A stretch of 64,000 bases of DNA from Chitinophagaceae bacterium (GTDB lineage Bacteria > Bacteroidota > Bacteroidia > Chitinophagales > Chitinophagaceae), in contig CANFHA010000012.1 in the NCBI GenBank assembly GCA_947446645.1, forward strand, positions 62,001 through 126,000, given 5' to 3'. Position numbers and translations under genes: made by a program. The number at the start of each line of letters is the position of its first letter. Position 1 is the stretch's first letter. Shown here piece after piece: positions 8,743 to 17,863 of this stretch. The notes under the pieces were generated by a model. It was not told the DNA's origin and searched no databases. It saw nothing but the letters and a program-made list of their open reading frames with translations.

Positions 8743-9630
8743 TTAATGCGCTTTACGGTGCTTAAGTACGCCGCCGGCAGCTTCTTTTATCGTATTGGTG
8801 AACATGAACGCCTTGGGATCTATTGAGTGCACCATGTTTTTGAGGCGGCGCACTTCCAGGCGGGTGACGATGGTGAATACTATATCACAGGGTTCGCTTA
8901 CGTCGAAGCTATGTTTCAGGAAGCCCCTTTCGCCCTTGTACACGGTAATGCCGCGTCCCAGTTTTAGTACTAGTTTCTCTTTTATTTCCTCACTTTTCTC
9001 TGAAATAATGGTCACACCGGTATATTCTTCCAGGCCTTCTATTACATAGTCGATAGCACGCGAGGCTACGTAGTAAGTAAGTACAGAATAAAGGGCAGTC
9101 TCCGGCCCAAGCACTATGGCAGCAATAGTGAATATCACAATGTTGAGGCCAAGTATTATTTCGCTTATGGTAAAGCTGCTGTGCTTGAGCGTATACAAAG
9201 CCAGCACCTCGATACCATCTATAGAGCAGCCACCACGCATGGCCAGGCCTATGCCTACGCCCATGAACAGGCCGCCGAATAACGAAGCGAGCAATTTGTC
9301 TTCGGTAAGCGGGACATTCGCCATATAGGTGAGGCAGAGGCCAAGACCCACTACACAGGCAAGCGTTTTAAGTGCAAATTTTTTGTTTACATGAAATCCG
9401 CCTACAATGATGAACGGAATATTGAGCACTACGATCACCCAGGCTATAATGTCGGTATGATGCTTCTCGTGGTAAAGCTCATTGATAAGCAGGGAAACGC
9501 CGGTGACACCGCCATCGAAAAAGTGATTGGGAATGAGCAATCGTTTCAGGGCGAAAGCACTGACCAATATACCCGCAACACTATAAATGATATCCTGTGT
9601 GCCCCCCGGTAAATGACGAAGTACCTTCAT
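8743..9630 (-). CDS. YitT-family (DUF161/DUF2179) membrane protein
   Basis: A 295-residue integral membrane protein with five to six helices over roughly residues 10-195, then a cytosolic DUF2179-type domain (about 205-290) with the family signatures GRGITVYKGERGF and TRLEVRRLKNMVHSIDPKAF. N-terminal pattern LIPNHFFDGGVTGVSLL is also typical. Transported substrate or role is not established for most members. It starts one nucleotide after the stop of the HD-domain gene, so the two are almost certainly co-translated from one transcript. Confidence 0.9.
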   Translation of the reverse strand: MKVLRHLPGGTQDIIYSVAGILVSAFALKRLLIPNHFFDGGVTGVSLLINELYHEKHHTDIIAWVIVVLNIPFIIVGGFHVNKKFALKTLACVVGLGLCLTYMANVPLTEDKLLASLFGGLFMGVGIGLAMRGGCSIDGIEVLALYTLKHSSFTISEIILGLNIVIFTIAAIVLGPETALYSVLTYYVASRAIDYVIEGLEEYTGVTIISEKSEEIKEKLVLKLGRGITVYKGERGFLKHSFDVSEPCDIVFTIVTRLEVRRLKNMVHSIDPKAFMFTNTIKEAAGGVLKHRKAH

Positions 9631-9631
9631 C

Positions 9632-10219
9632 TTATGACGGGTCTTTGATCTTTGATTTTATCAAAGCCAGGTTGGCCGATTTTTTGGCCTTTCTTTCTTT
9701 TTTTGCGGTAGTGGTGAAGTATTTGTGCTTTTCAAGGAAGCGCACCTGTAGCTTATTCCACTCAAGCTCAGTGCTGATAATGCCATACATGCACAGCTCA
9801 TCGAAAAGCTTATTGCCTATGGTGAAAAAATCATCGCGGCCCAGGTAGTCAAGATCGGCATCGCAAATGATCTGCTCCAGTTTATTATTAGGCGTCTGTG
9901 GTATTTGTGTGGCCATTATCATGCCACAGATCTTTTCGATCTGCTCGGGCGAATAATCGTAGGCGGGTAAGTGTTTGCGGGCAATATCGCAGCCCACACG
10001 TTCATGCTCTTTCTGTTGTGTAAGGAAGCCGGAATCATGGAACAGTACGGCGGTCAACAGTAAAGGAAGATCCTCTTCTTTTACTTTCTCTGAAATTGCC
10101 AAGTGCTCGGCGGCCTGGTATACATCTTTTATATGGCCGAGACTGTGGTACGTCAGGTTTTTGGGCAACTCTTTTTTGAGTTTGTCCAAAATAAATTTTT
10201 TGACCTTGTTAAATTGCAT
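9632..10219 (-). CDS. HD-domain phosphohydrolase-like protein
   Basis: A 195-residue cytosolic protein with an HD-type metal site: His25/His29, the His61-Asp62 pair (VLFHDSGF), a later His and an Asp-rich CDADLDYLG segment (120-126). The fold is expected to hydrolyse a phosphoester, possibly a nucleotide, but synthetase/hydrolase RelA features are absent and the substrate cannot be named. The C-terminus is Lys-rich. It is the first gene of a two-gene unit with the YitT-like protein downstream (1-nt gap). A weak -7 like TACTTTTA lies on the minus strand at 10250-10243. Confidence 0.8.
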   Translation of the reverse strand: MQFNKVKKFILDKLKKELPKNLTYHSLGHIKDVYQAAEHLAISEKVKEEDLPLLLTAVLFHDSGFLTQQKEHERVGCDIARKHLPAYDYSPEQIEKICGMIMATQIPQTPNNKLEQIICDADLDYLGRDDFFTIGNKLFDELCMYGIISTELEWNKLQVRFLEKHKYFTTTAKKERKAKKSANLALIKSKIKDPS

Positions 10220-10501
10220 ACAGAACAGCTATTGTGCAGAGATAAAAGTAATGATATAAAAAGATAATTTTACACCTTTATTATAAATAAATAAAAATAA
10301 ACTTTGTCGGGTGCAGTGAAAAATATATATTAGATTATCAATTTGTTAGCTTACTTCTCTGAAAATCGATTTACCACCAGGTTTGGTAAATGTCAATTTT
10401 ATCACCGGCGTTATCGTTTGCCAACTCATTGCGTCTTCATGGTGTTAGGTGGCACTAAAATCTAACTATTCTCCAATAAATCCATAACTTGTAACAGATA
10501 G
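10220..10501. other. AT-rich divergent intergenic region
   Basis: About 340 bp separate the HD gene from the cyclase start. The region is AT-rich (A/T-run section around 10250-10310) and shows no coding frame or RNA gene. It must hold the promoters of both divergent units. Confidence 0.5.
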
Positions 10502-10531
10502 TTTCTACAGGCTATGTCCCGTGTACTTTTG
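10502..10531 (+). promoter_or_regulatory. Candidate promoter of the cyclase pair
   Basis: TACTTTTG (10524-10531) matches TAnnTTTG exactly, with TTTC (10502-10505) 18 nt upstream in place of TTTG. It overlaps the first codons of the longest open frame, which argues that translation starts at the later ATG (10560). Confidence 0.5.
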
Positions 10532-10559
10532 TCCGGCCCCTTATAGGAACGCTGCTTCT

Positions 10560-12680
10560 ATGACGAGACGAGTGCTGAAATTTCTTTTACTTGCCCTGCT
10601 GCCAGCACTCGGGTGGGGCTCTTGCGCCGCACAATCTCATCTTGATTCCCTGCGAGTGGATTCGCTTGTGACCCAACTTACTGCAAACAGCATGGATATA
10701 GGAGTGACCTTGCTCATAGACTTATCCCTGGCATATAAAGCGGTGGACCCGGGCAAGGGCGTGAAGTACGGGCAGGATGCCCTGGCGCTGGCTGAAACCA
10801 CAAAGGATAAACCAAATATGGCAAATGCAAGCAGGGCTATAGGGACGAACTTCCAGGCCCTGTCTGACCCTACACAGGCACTGAATTATTTTCTCAAGGC
10901 GTTGGCATTGAGCCCGGCTGAGGATACGGCAAAAGTGAAACTGCTGGGTGACATATCTTACTTGTTCAATGCTATGGACCCTGCCGCCGGTATAAAGTAT
11001 GGCACACAGGAACTTGCACTGGCGCAAAAGCTAAGGTATAAACAGGGAATGGCAGACGCCTATGGCAAACTGGGTGTGAACAGCCTTTCGCTATCTGACT
11101 ACACCACTGCACTTGAATACCATTTTGCCGCGTTGAAAATAAACGAGGAGCTACAGGATAAAATGCACATAGCCGGCAACCTTGGCAATATAGGAAACAT
11201 CTATTCGAACCAGGGAGATTATGATAAGGCTCTGGAATATTATTTTAAGATCCTGAAAATATTTGAAGCGCAGAACTCCAAAGGAAATATAGCACTGACA
11301 ACAGGGAATATAGCAGGAATGTACGTGAATAAGGGCGACTATACCAGGGCGCTGGAATATAGCTTTAAGGCACTTAAGATGGACCAGGAACTGGGTAGGG
11401 AATTTGGTATAGCTACAAATATGTTTCACATAGCCAGCGTGTATACCAGTCAGCGAAATTACCAGACCGCGCTGGAGTACTATTTTAAGACGCTGGAAAT
11501 GTATGAGCGCCAGGGCGACAAGCATAGCGCCACGGTGACACTGGGAAATATAGGGGAGTGCTACCTGGCCATAGCCAGGGATACAGGCAGGGTGCCGGCA
11601 AGCAGCCTGATACCGGCAGGCAAATATGAAGTGCTCAAAAAGGCAACAGAATATACCAAAAGAGGAATAGCGCTTAGTAAAGAATTGGGCGACCTTGCAG
11701 ATCTGCAAGCGATGTCGCAAAATTTTTCTGATGAGCAGGCACTTTTAGGTGACTATGCGGGAGCGCTGGAAAGCTTTAAAATTTCTGAGGCGCTTAATGA
11801 TTCTCTTTTCGGGCAGGAAATAAAGGAGAAGATCATAAACCTGGATACGAAGCGGGAAATAGAGCTGAAAAACAAGCAGATAGAAATAGATAAGCTGGAC
11901 CTTACGAAAAAACACAGCGAAAGAAATTATTTTATTGCCGGTATAGCGCTGTTGCTGCTGGTGATACTGTTTATACTGCGGAATTACTACCTGCAAAAGC
12001 GATCGAACGAGCGGATATCAAAAGAAAAGCAGCGGAACGAGGAACTGCTGCTGAATATATTGCCGGCCGAGGTGGCAGATGAACTGAAGATTAACGGCAC
12101 GGCACAGGCAATGCACTTTGATAATGTAACTGTGATGTTTACAGACTTTGCAAGCTTTACCCAGGCAGGGGAGCGGATGCCGCCACAAGAGCTGGTAGAT
12201 GAGCTGCACGCCTGCTTCAAAGCATTTGACGAGATTATAACAAAGTACGGTATAGAGAAAATAAAGACGATCGGAGACTCCTACCTTGCTGTGTGCGGCA
12301 TGCCGGTGACGGATGCCCGGCACGCGGAGCATATAGTTGCCGCTGCCATAGAAATAAATGAATTTATGCTCAACCGGCGTGCGCAATTAAAAGACAAAAC
12401 CTTTGAGCTGAGAACAGGTATTCACAGCGGCAGCGTGGTGGCCGGTATAGTAGGGGTAAAGAAATTTGCCTACGATATATGGGGTGATACAGTAAACACG
12501 GCTGCCCGAATGGAGGCGCATGGCGGAAAAGGGAAGATCAATATATCGCAAATGACGTATGAACTTGTGAAGGGTAAATTCGATTGTGTGTACAGGGGTG
12601 AAATTGAGGCTAAGAATAAAGGGGTAATGAAGATGTATTTTGTAAGCGATAAAACAACGAAAGCTACCTTGAACGGATAA
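10560..12680 (+). CDS. TPR-containing membrane adenylate cyclase (class III)
   Basis: From the ATG at 10560 the product has 706 residues: a signal peptide (to about 26, ending CAAQS), several tetratricopeptide repeats (about 60-410, predicted periplasmic), a coiled-coil stretch, one transmembrane helix (IAGIALLLLVILFILRNYY, about 460-480) and a cytoplasmic class III cyclase domain. Catalytic residues are complete: metal Asp529 (FTDF) and Asp573 (GDSY), base-reading Lys569 and Asp639 (Lys/Asp pair, adenine), Asn646 and Arg650 (NTAARM). It should make cAMP in response to a periplasmic input. Its stop overlaps the next cyclase start (TAATG). Confidence 0.9.
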   Translation: MTRRVLKFLLLALLPALGWGSCAAQSHLDSLRVDSLVTQLTANSMDIGVTLLIDLSLAYKAVDPGKGVKYGQDALALAETTKDKPNMANASRAIGTNFQALSDPTQALNYFLKALALSPAEDTAKVKLLGDISYLFNAMDPAAGIKYGTQELALAQKLRYKQGMADAYGKLGVNSLSLSDYTTALEYHFAALKINEELQDKMHIAGNLGNIGNIYSNQGDYDKALEYYFKILKIFEAQNSKGNIALTTGNIAGMYVNKGDYTRALEYSFKALKMDQELGREFGIATNMFHIASVYTSQRNYQTALEYYFKTLEMYERQGDKHSATVTLGNIGECYLAIARDTGRVPASSLIPAGKYEVLKKATEYTKRGIALSKELGDLADLQAMSQNFSDEQALLGDYAGALESFKISEALNDSLFGQEIKEKIINLDTKREIELKNKQIEIDKLDLTKKHSERNYFIAGIALLLLVILFILRNYYLQKRSNERISKEKQRNEELLLNILPAEVADELKINGTAQAMHFDNVTVMFTDFASFTQAGERMPPQELVDELHACFKAFDEIITKYGIEKIKTIGDSYLAVCGMPVTDARHAEHIVAAAIEINEFMLNRRAQLKDKTFELRTGIHSGSVVAGIVGVKKFAYDIWGDTVNTAARMEAHGGKGKINISQMTYELVKGKFDCVYRGEIEAKNKGVMKMYFVSDKTTKATLNG

Positions 12681-13858
12681 TGAAAGCTGCCTGTATCATA
12701 TTATTATTGTTATTACCGCTTTCTGTTTTTGCCAGAAAGCAGGGGCCGGCGCGCATCGATTCCCTGGTGAATGAGCTTGCCTCGGGCTCATTTGCGAAAA
12801 CAAGTGATGGGCCGGAAAAAAAGGAAGACCTGCAGCTGACCATTGCATACCTGAAAGCCACAATAGACAGCAATGAAAAGGTGGGCAGTATTGAAAACAT
12901 CCGGAAATGGAGCGCGCTGCTCTCTGAAGCATACAGGCTGGCGGGAAAGCCCAAAGAAGCCTATGAATACTACAAGCTCTATAAGATAATGAAGGACTCG
13001 CTATCCAGCGCAACCAATAAACTGAAGTTAGCGACACTGGAGGCTGAGCGGAAGATCGCGCTACAAAACAAGCAGTTGGAGATCAACAGTCTCGAAGTTA
13101 GTAAAAAGCGGGACGAACGGATATTTTACATAGCGGGAATAGCGCTGCTGCTGCTGGTGATCGTGTTTATAATGCGCAACTACAAAACACAGAAAAACAG
13201 CAGTGAACTGCTCTCTGCAGAAATGAGCAGGAGCGATGACTTACTGCTGAATATATTGCCTGCGGGTGTAGCAGCGGAGCTAAAGGACAAAGGTGTATAC
13301 AAGGCCCGGCATTACGATGAGGGTACAGTATTCTTTACCGACTTTGTAAATTTCACCAAGGCCAGTGAGAAAATGGCGCCTCAGGATCTTATAGATGAGC
13401 TGCATACCTGCTTCAAAGCTTTTGATGAAATAGTGACCCGCCACAATATTGAGAAAATAAAAACGATCGGCGATGCTTATCTGGCTGTGGCCGGCATACC
13501 TGTGGCAGATGCATTGCATGCTGAGAATGCAGTGAGGGCCGCGCTGGAAATAAACACCTTTATGGCTGAGCGGCAGACACGGCTAAAGGAGAAAACCTTT
13601 GGTATAAGGATAGGTATACACAGCGGCAACCTAGTGGCCGGCATAGTAGGGGTTAAAAAATTTGCTTACGATATATGGGGTGATACGGTGAATACCGCAG
13701 CTCATATGGAAGAAAGAAGTGAAACGGGAAAGGTGAACATATCACAGGTTACTTACGAGCTGGTAAAAGATAAGTTTAACTGTGAGTATAGAGGTGAGAT
13801 AGAGGCAAAGAATAAAGGGCTCATGAACATGTACTTTGTTCTGTCTGAGAAAATCTAA
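12680..13858 (+). CDS. Second adenylate-cyclase-like protein, transition-state Arg replaced by His
   Basis: 392 residues: signal peptide (1-19), a short helical region that looks like a reduced TPR module, a coiled coil, a transmembrane helix (IAGIALLLLVIVFIMRN) and a class III cyclase domain very like its upstream neighbour. Metal Asp221 and Asp265, Lys261, Asp331 and Asn338 are kept, but the position of the catalytic Arg is His342 (NTAAHM). It may therefore be weakly active alone or work as a partner of the upstream cyclase. The start codon overlaps the upstream stop by one base; the 3' end overlaps the convergent GT39 gene by 4 bp. Confidence 0.88.
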   Translation: MKAACIILLLLLPLSVFARKQGPARIDSLVNELASGSFAKTSDGPEKKEDLQLTIAYLKATIDSNEKVGSIENIRKWSALLSEAYRLAGKPKEAYEYYKLYKIMKDSLSSATNKLKLATLEAERKIALQNKQLEINSLEVSKKRDERIFYIAGIALLLLVIVFIMRNYKTQKNSSELLSAEMSRSDDLLLNILPAGVAAELKDKGVYKARHYDEGTVFFTDFVNFTKASEKMAPQDLIDELHTCFKAFDEIVTRHNIEKIKTIGDAYLAVAGIPVADALHAENAVRAALEINTFMAERQTRLKEKTFGIRIGIHSGNLVAGIVGVKKFAYDIWGDTVNTAAHMEERSETGKVNISQVTYELVKDKFNCEYRGEIEAKNKGLMNMYFVLSEKI

Positions 13859-15534
13859 GGCAGTACATCCCGCCTGAAGAAGACAAACCCGTTTTTTCCA
13901 CCAACATAAATGAGCTGTGGCATGGCGGCATATTTTGCACTGTCCTGTATCTTGCTGATAAAATATACCGGTCTATCGATTTTTCCGGAGAGTAGCCACG
14001 GCTCATTAGCTATGGGTTGCAGGTCTTTGCCTTGTTTGTCTACACGGATGCTATGATAATGGGAGTCGGTAGCGGGGCGTTCCTGTGCATAGAACATGGT
14101 CGCATAGCTTTTGTAGCCGAGAGAATGTACGTATACGTCCTTTCCTTGCAACCCCTTGAAATACTCTATTGCCGTGCGTTGCGTGAAGGCTTCTATTTTG
14201 GGTGTAAAGTGTAGCACAGTAACTTGTATAATGGTGATCTGAAGCGCACACAATACAATCATTCCATTTCTGAAATTTTTACGCATCATAAATACCGCCG
14301 ACCATATACCGATGAGGTATAACAGACCCCATACACATTCTGCATAGCTCCACGGCACGTTTGCCGAGAAATTGGCTACTGCAAAAGGGTCATCTATATA
14401 AGGCGTCAGCTTTTCTTTATTAAGGCCAGCCAGCGGGATTGCCGTGATGAGTACAGCGAGCACGGAGCCAATGCCCAACAGAAGGGCACGCACCCATTTC
14501 TTCAGTTTAGCAGGCTCAGTACTTAGCCTGTGCAGCTGCAGGGCTGCAAGGTAGGTGAGCGGGAAATAGCAGAGCGAAGAGTAGTGGACAATTTTGGTCT
14601 TGACTATGGAGAACAGTATGAGCACAACCCAGAAGAAGATCCACATCCGTTTTTTAAAATCTACCTGGGGCGTGGTGCCGTCATTTCTTTTGCTGCCATA
14701 CTGGAACAGGAAAATGGATGCAGGAAAACAACCCAGTAGCAGCACTATGAAGTGATAGAAAAAAGGACCGCCGTGGTCTGCATCTTCAGTGCTGAAGAGG
14801 CGTAGCTGGTAGGTAATGAACTCATGGATAAACCATTTGCCATAAGCGGCACCACTTGTGGCTATTGCAGTGCCCAGCCACAAAAGCATGGGTATGCAGG
14901 CACAAACTGCTATGAGCGCCAGCTGCCGGATGGTGTAGCCTTTTAGTCCACGGTTGAGAATAATATATACGGCAAAGGACAGGGCGGCAATGAGTATTGC
15001 TGCCGGACCTTTTGTGAGCACTGCAAGGCCAAGGAAAAGGCCTGCGAGCAGCGCGTGCAGGGTTTTGCGCTCAGAAAAGCGGAGCAAATGAACCTGGAAA
15101 AAGGCGGCAAAAATAAACAGGTTGAAGGTGGGGTCTATAATGCCTGATTTGAAATAGAAATGTGGCAGCCATGTAGCAGCGTAAAGTAATACCCACCACG
15201 TTGCCATCTTTTCATTCACTATCCTTTTGCCTGTATAAAAAAGAGTGACTAAAGTAACGACCCCGATGATGGCGTTAGGGAACCTGGCCGCAAACTCACC
15301 TATGCCGAATAGTTTCATGGCTACTACCTGCATCCATATGAACAATGGTGGCTTTTCCCAGAAGGGCATAAAGTCAATCTGTGATCGCAGGTAATCTTTA
15401 GACACGATCATTTCCCGGGCGCACTCTGCAAAATTGATCTCGTCCCAGTCGAACAGGTGAACATGCCCCAGGAACGGGAAGAACAACAAGCTGCCACCCA
15501 TAACTATGATAATATATCGCAGGTAATTAGGCAT
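13855..15534 (-). CDS. GT39/ArnT-like membrane glycosyltransferase
   Basis: A 559-residue polytopic protein with about a dozen hydrophobic helices. Near the N-terminus it has the family signature of PMT/ArnT enzymes: acidic pair in FDWDEINFAECAREM and the following EKPPLFIW, which bind metal and the polyprenyl-phosphate sugar donor. It is expected to move a sugar from a lipid carrier to an envelope acceptor such as lipid A. Donor and acceptor cannot be read. It is the last gene of an apparent operon with the PAP2 gene (5-nt gap) and the LptF/G-like permease. Confidence 0.85.
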   Translation of the reverse strand: MPNYLRYIIIVMGGSLLFFPFLGHVHLFDWDEINFAECAREMIVSKDYLRSQIDFMPFWEKPPLFIWMQVVAMKLFGIGEFAARFPNAIIGVVTLVTLFYTGKRIVNEKMATWWVLLYAATWLPHFYFKSGIIDPTFNLFIFAAFFQVHLLRFSERKTLHALLAGLFLGLAVLTKGPAAILIAALSFAVYIILNRGLKGYTIRQLALIAVCACIPMLLWLGTAIATSGAAYGKWFIHEFITYQLRLFSTEDADHGGPFFYHFIVLLLGCFPASIFLFQYGSKRNDGTTPQVDFKKRMWIFFWVVLILFSIVKTKIVHYSSLCYFPLTYLAALQLHRLSTEPAKLKKWVRALLLGIGSVLAVLITAIPLAGLNKEKLTPYIDDPFAVANFSANVPWSYAECVWGLLYLIGIWSAVFMMRKNFRNGMIVLCALQITIIQVTVLHFTPKIEAFTQRTAIEYFKGLQGKDVYVHSLGYKSYATMFYAQERPATDSHYHSIRVDKQGKDLQPIANEPWLLSGKIDRPVYFISKIQDSAKYAAMPQLIYVGGKNGFVFFRRDVLP

Positions 15535-15539
15535 AGCGC

Positions 15540-16196
15540 TTAGCTGAGGGGATCTTTTTTAATTGCCAGGCGGGTCTTGTACCTGGTCATAATGGAAAAT
15601 ATGATGGTGGTTACCATGCAGCCGATAATGCTGCCGGCATATACATCTTCAAAGAAGTGAGCGGTGAGGTATATGCGCGAGTAACAAACACTGATGGCAA
15701 GCAGGAAAAATATCCAGCCGGCCTTTATGTATTTTTCCGGCACAATAAGGGAAAGAAGACAGAAGAAACTGAATGCACCCTCGCTGTGGCCGGATGGAAA
15801 GCTATTATTGACGAGACTGGGCCATGCTGGTAAAAAGTGCATGGCTGAACTACCGTGAAAATAGGAGTGCGGCCTGGGCGCTTTGAAGTATTCTTTCAGG
15901 AATTGCTGTATAATTAGCGGCACCACACTGCATAGGGTTCCCGTGACAAAAAACCAAAGGCTGCGCAGGCGTGGAGTGGCAAAAAGCAACAGTAAAAAAA
16001 TGACGATAAACCGGCCCTCGCCCAGCCAGGTGATATAGTACATCAGTACATCGGTAAATGAGGTGTAGCGGGCATTGATGGCAAAGAAAAGCTGCTCCTT
16101 AGTAAATAGTAACTGCGCCATGCCTCCAAACACAATCCATACCAGGAACGGGAAAAAGAAATACGGATTGTATGATATGTTCCACTTCTTAAGCAA
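15540..16196 (-). CDS. PAP2-superfamily membrane phosphatase
   Basis: 218 residues with about five or six helices and the three PAP2 motifs: KEYFKAPRP (101-109), PSGH (134-137) and the R174...H180xxxD184 block (SRIYLTAHFFEDV). Members remove phosphate from lipid A, undecaprenyl diphosphate or phosphatidyl-glycerol phosphate; the choice is not visible here. No ATG is near the N-terminus, so TTG at 16196 is the likely start. It lies 37 nt downstream of the LptF/G-like gene and 5 nt before the ArnT-like gene, so a lipid A or carrier-lipid role is plausible. Confidence 0.88.
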   Translation of the reverse strand: MLKKWNISYNPYFFFPFLVWIVFGGMAQLLFTKEQLFFAINARYTSFTDVLMYYITWLGEGRFIVIFLLLLFATPRLRSLWFFVTGTLCSVVPLIIQQFLKEYFKAPRPHSYFHGSSAMHFLPAWPSLVNNSFPSGHSEGAFSFFCLLSLIVPEKYIKAGWIFFLLAISVCYSRIYLTAHFFEDVYAGSIIGCMVTTIIFSIMTRYKTRLAIKKDPLS

Positions 16197-16233
16197 TCGA
16201 AATATTTGCGGTATTAAAGTTTAAAAATAGCCC

Positions 16234-17712
16234 TTAATTTTTGTTTTTGGCCTTATCTATAGATAAATACCTGGTCATACCAACCATAGCTGCAACCCTT
16301 TTGAAAAAAGCCAGGTACAATTCCCTGTTAAGCACCTGCGAGTCTTTGCGGGCTGCATTGATGAGCCAGAAAGCCAGCGGCAGGAGGATGAAGGTGGACA
16401 TCCACATGCCCAGCCAGGGTGGGGCAGAGCCTGCTTTCACCAGCTTTTCACCTGTAATGTTGAGTATATGAAATGTAATGAAAAATACTACGGCAATAAC
16501 CAGCGGCATGCCCAGTCCGCCCCTGCGGATGATTGCACCCAGCGGTGCGCCGATAAGAAATAGCAATATGCAGGCAAAAGGCAGGGTGAATTTACGGTGC
16601 AGTTCCACCGCAAGTTTCAGAAAGCGTTCGCCCTGTAGCTTTTTATCCAGCGAATTGGCATCCACCAGCGACTTAAAGCTGCGGATATTATTGGCTACCG
16701 TCTGCAATACGGTAGGCCGCAAAGAATCGGGTATTACCTTCAGAAATGTGGAATCGTAGGCAGCGGCCTTGTACGTATTTTGTTTAATATTTTTTGAAAG
16801 CTGCGTACCTTCTTTGGCTTTATTGTCGAAGGTTATATAGGGTGCCATATAGCCGCCCATATTGTTGTAGTTGCGGCGCGTGTCTTTGCCCAGGCTGTCT
16901 ATGGTTTCTGTGAGCTGGCTCACATTCATCATCTGGTCTGCATTCTTAAAGAGTTCTTCGTTGCTGCGGCTGAAGCCGAGGCCGAGGTCAAATATTTTGT
17001 CATAACTGGCAAAGTGTGCGCGGGTCTGGGTGAAGTCGTGCATACCGCGGTCGTACCCTTCCTGGTATTGCCAGCCGTCCTTTAGCCTGAAGATAAGCGA
17101 CCGCTTGTCTGCCGAAGCTATGATCTGGCCTTCCTTGGCGGTTACCACCTTGTTGTTGCCCAGCATATCGGTATGGTCATAGATGATCACATCCCTTATT
17201 ATGTTGCCCTCTTTGTCTTTACTGCCTACCCGTATTGAGTATCCCTGTATGTCGCCGTTGAACTGGTCGGGGCGAATGTTAAGCGTGGGTTTTGAATTAC
17301 GTACATCATAGAGCAGGGAGAGGGCCTTGAGGTTAGCGACCGGGATCACATTGTTGCTGAACAGAAATGCGAGTCCGGCTATAAATATGATAAAAAGCAG
17401 CAGCGGCCTCATGAAGCGCAGCAGGGATATTCCTGATGACTTTATAGCGACTAACTCGAAGTTCTCCCCCATGTTTCCAAAGGTCATGATAGACGATAGC
17501 AAGATACTTAGGGGCAGGGCAAGGGGCACGAGCGTGGTAGACATGTATACCAGCAGCTGGATGATGATCCAGATATTGAGGCCCTTACCTATCATCTCAT
17601 CCATGTACAGCCAGAAGAACTGCATCATGAGTACGAACAGAGATATAAAAAAAGTGACAATAAATGGCCCCACGAAACTCCGTATAAGCAATATGTCCAG
17701 CTTCTTTATCAA
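16234..17712 (-). CDS. LptF/LptG-family (YjgP/YjgQ) permease
   Basis: A 492-residue inner-membrane permease of the lipopolysaccharide export ABC system. The N-terminal pattern (KKLDILLIRSFVGPFIVTFF, with early helices) and C-terminal helices (LHRKFTLPFACILLFLIGAPLGAIIRRGG) are diagnostic. The periplasmic middle section is longer than in E. coli LptF/G, as is usual in Bacteroidota. Translation appears to start at TTG (17712): an in-frame TAG lies just upstream and no ATG is available. First gene of the LptF/G-PAP2-ArnT-like operon. Confidence 0.93.
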   Translation of the reverse strand: MIKKLDILLIRSFVGPFIVTFFISLFVLMMQFFWLYMDEMIGKGLNIWIIIQLLVYMSTTLVPLALPLSILLSSIMTFGNMGENFELVAIKSSGISLLRFMRPLLLFIIFIAGLAFLFSNNVIPVANLKALSLLYDVRNSKPTLNIRPDQFNGDIQGYSIRVGSKDKEGNIIRDVIIYDHTDMLGNNKVVTAKEGQIIASADKRSLIFRLKDGWQYQEGYDRGMHDFTQTRAHFASYDKIFDLGLGFSRSNEELFKNADQMMNVSQLTETIDSLGKDTRRNYNNMGGYMAPYITFDNKAKEGTQLSKNIKQNTYKAAAYDSTFLKVIPDSLRPTVLQTVANNIRSFKSLVDANSLDKKLQGERFLKLAVELHRKFTLPFACILLFLIGAPLGAIIRRGGLGMPLVIAVVFFITFHILNITGEKLVKAGSAPPWLGMWMSTFILLPLAFWLINAARKDSQVLNRELYLAFFKRVAAMVGMTRYLSIDKAKNKN

Positions 17713-17731
17713 TACGTACTAATTTTGGCTG

Positions 17732-17739
17732 CAAACCTA
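17732..17739 (-). promoter_or_regulatory. -7 box (TAGGTTTG) for the LptF/G operon
   Basis: Exact TAnnTTTG on the minus strand, 19 nt before the TTG start codon. Confidence 0.45.
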
Positions 17740-17797
17740 CATAAAACAGCAGCTATTCTTTAATGAGTGCAGGGAGATTAACCTTTTCTTACAATGC

Positions 17798-17829
17798 AAA
17801 AGCCCATTCCGGGACATGGAACAGGCTTT
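17798..17829 (-). terminator. Rho-independent terminator after the START-like gene
   Basis: Read on the minus strand, a 12-bp stem (17829-17818 with 17810-17799, including two G-U pairs) closes a 7-nt loop and is followed by TTTT. Confidence 0.72.
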
Positions 17830-17863
17830 CAATATGAATAGATTTGCGAATATTTAGTCGAAA

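Noticed and set aside
12680-13858. Guanylate rather than adenylate cyclase
   Set aside because: The base-reading pair is Lys261 and Asp331, which indicates adenine; guanylate cyclases have Glu/Cys-type pairs.
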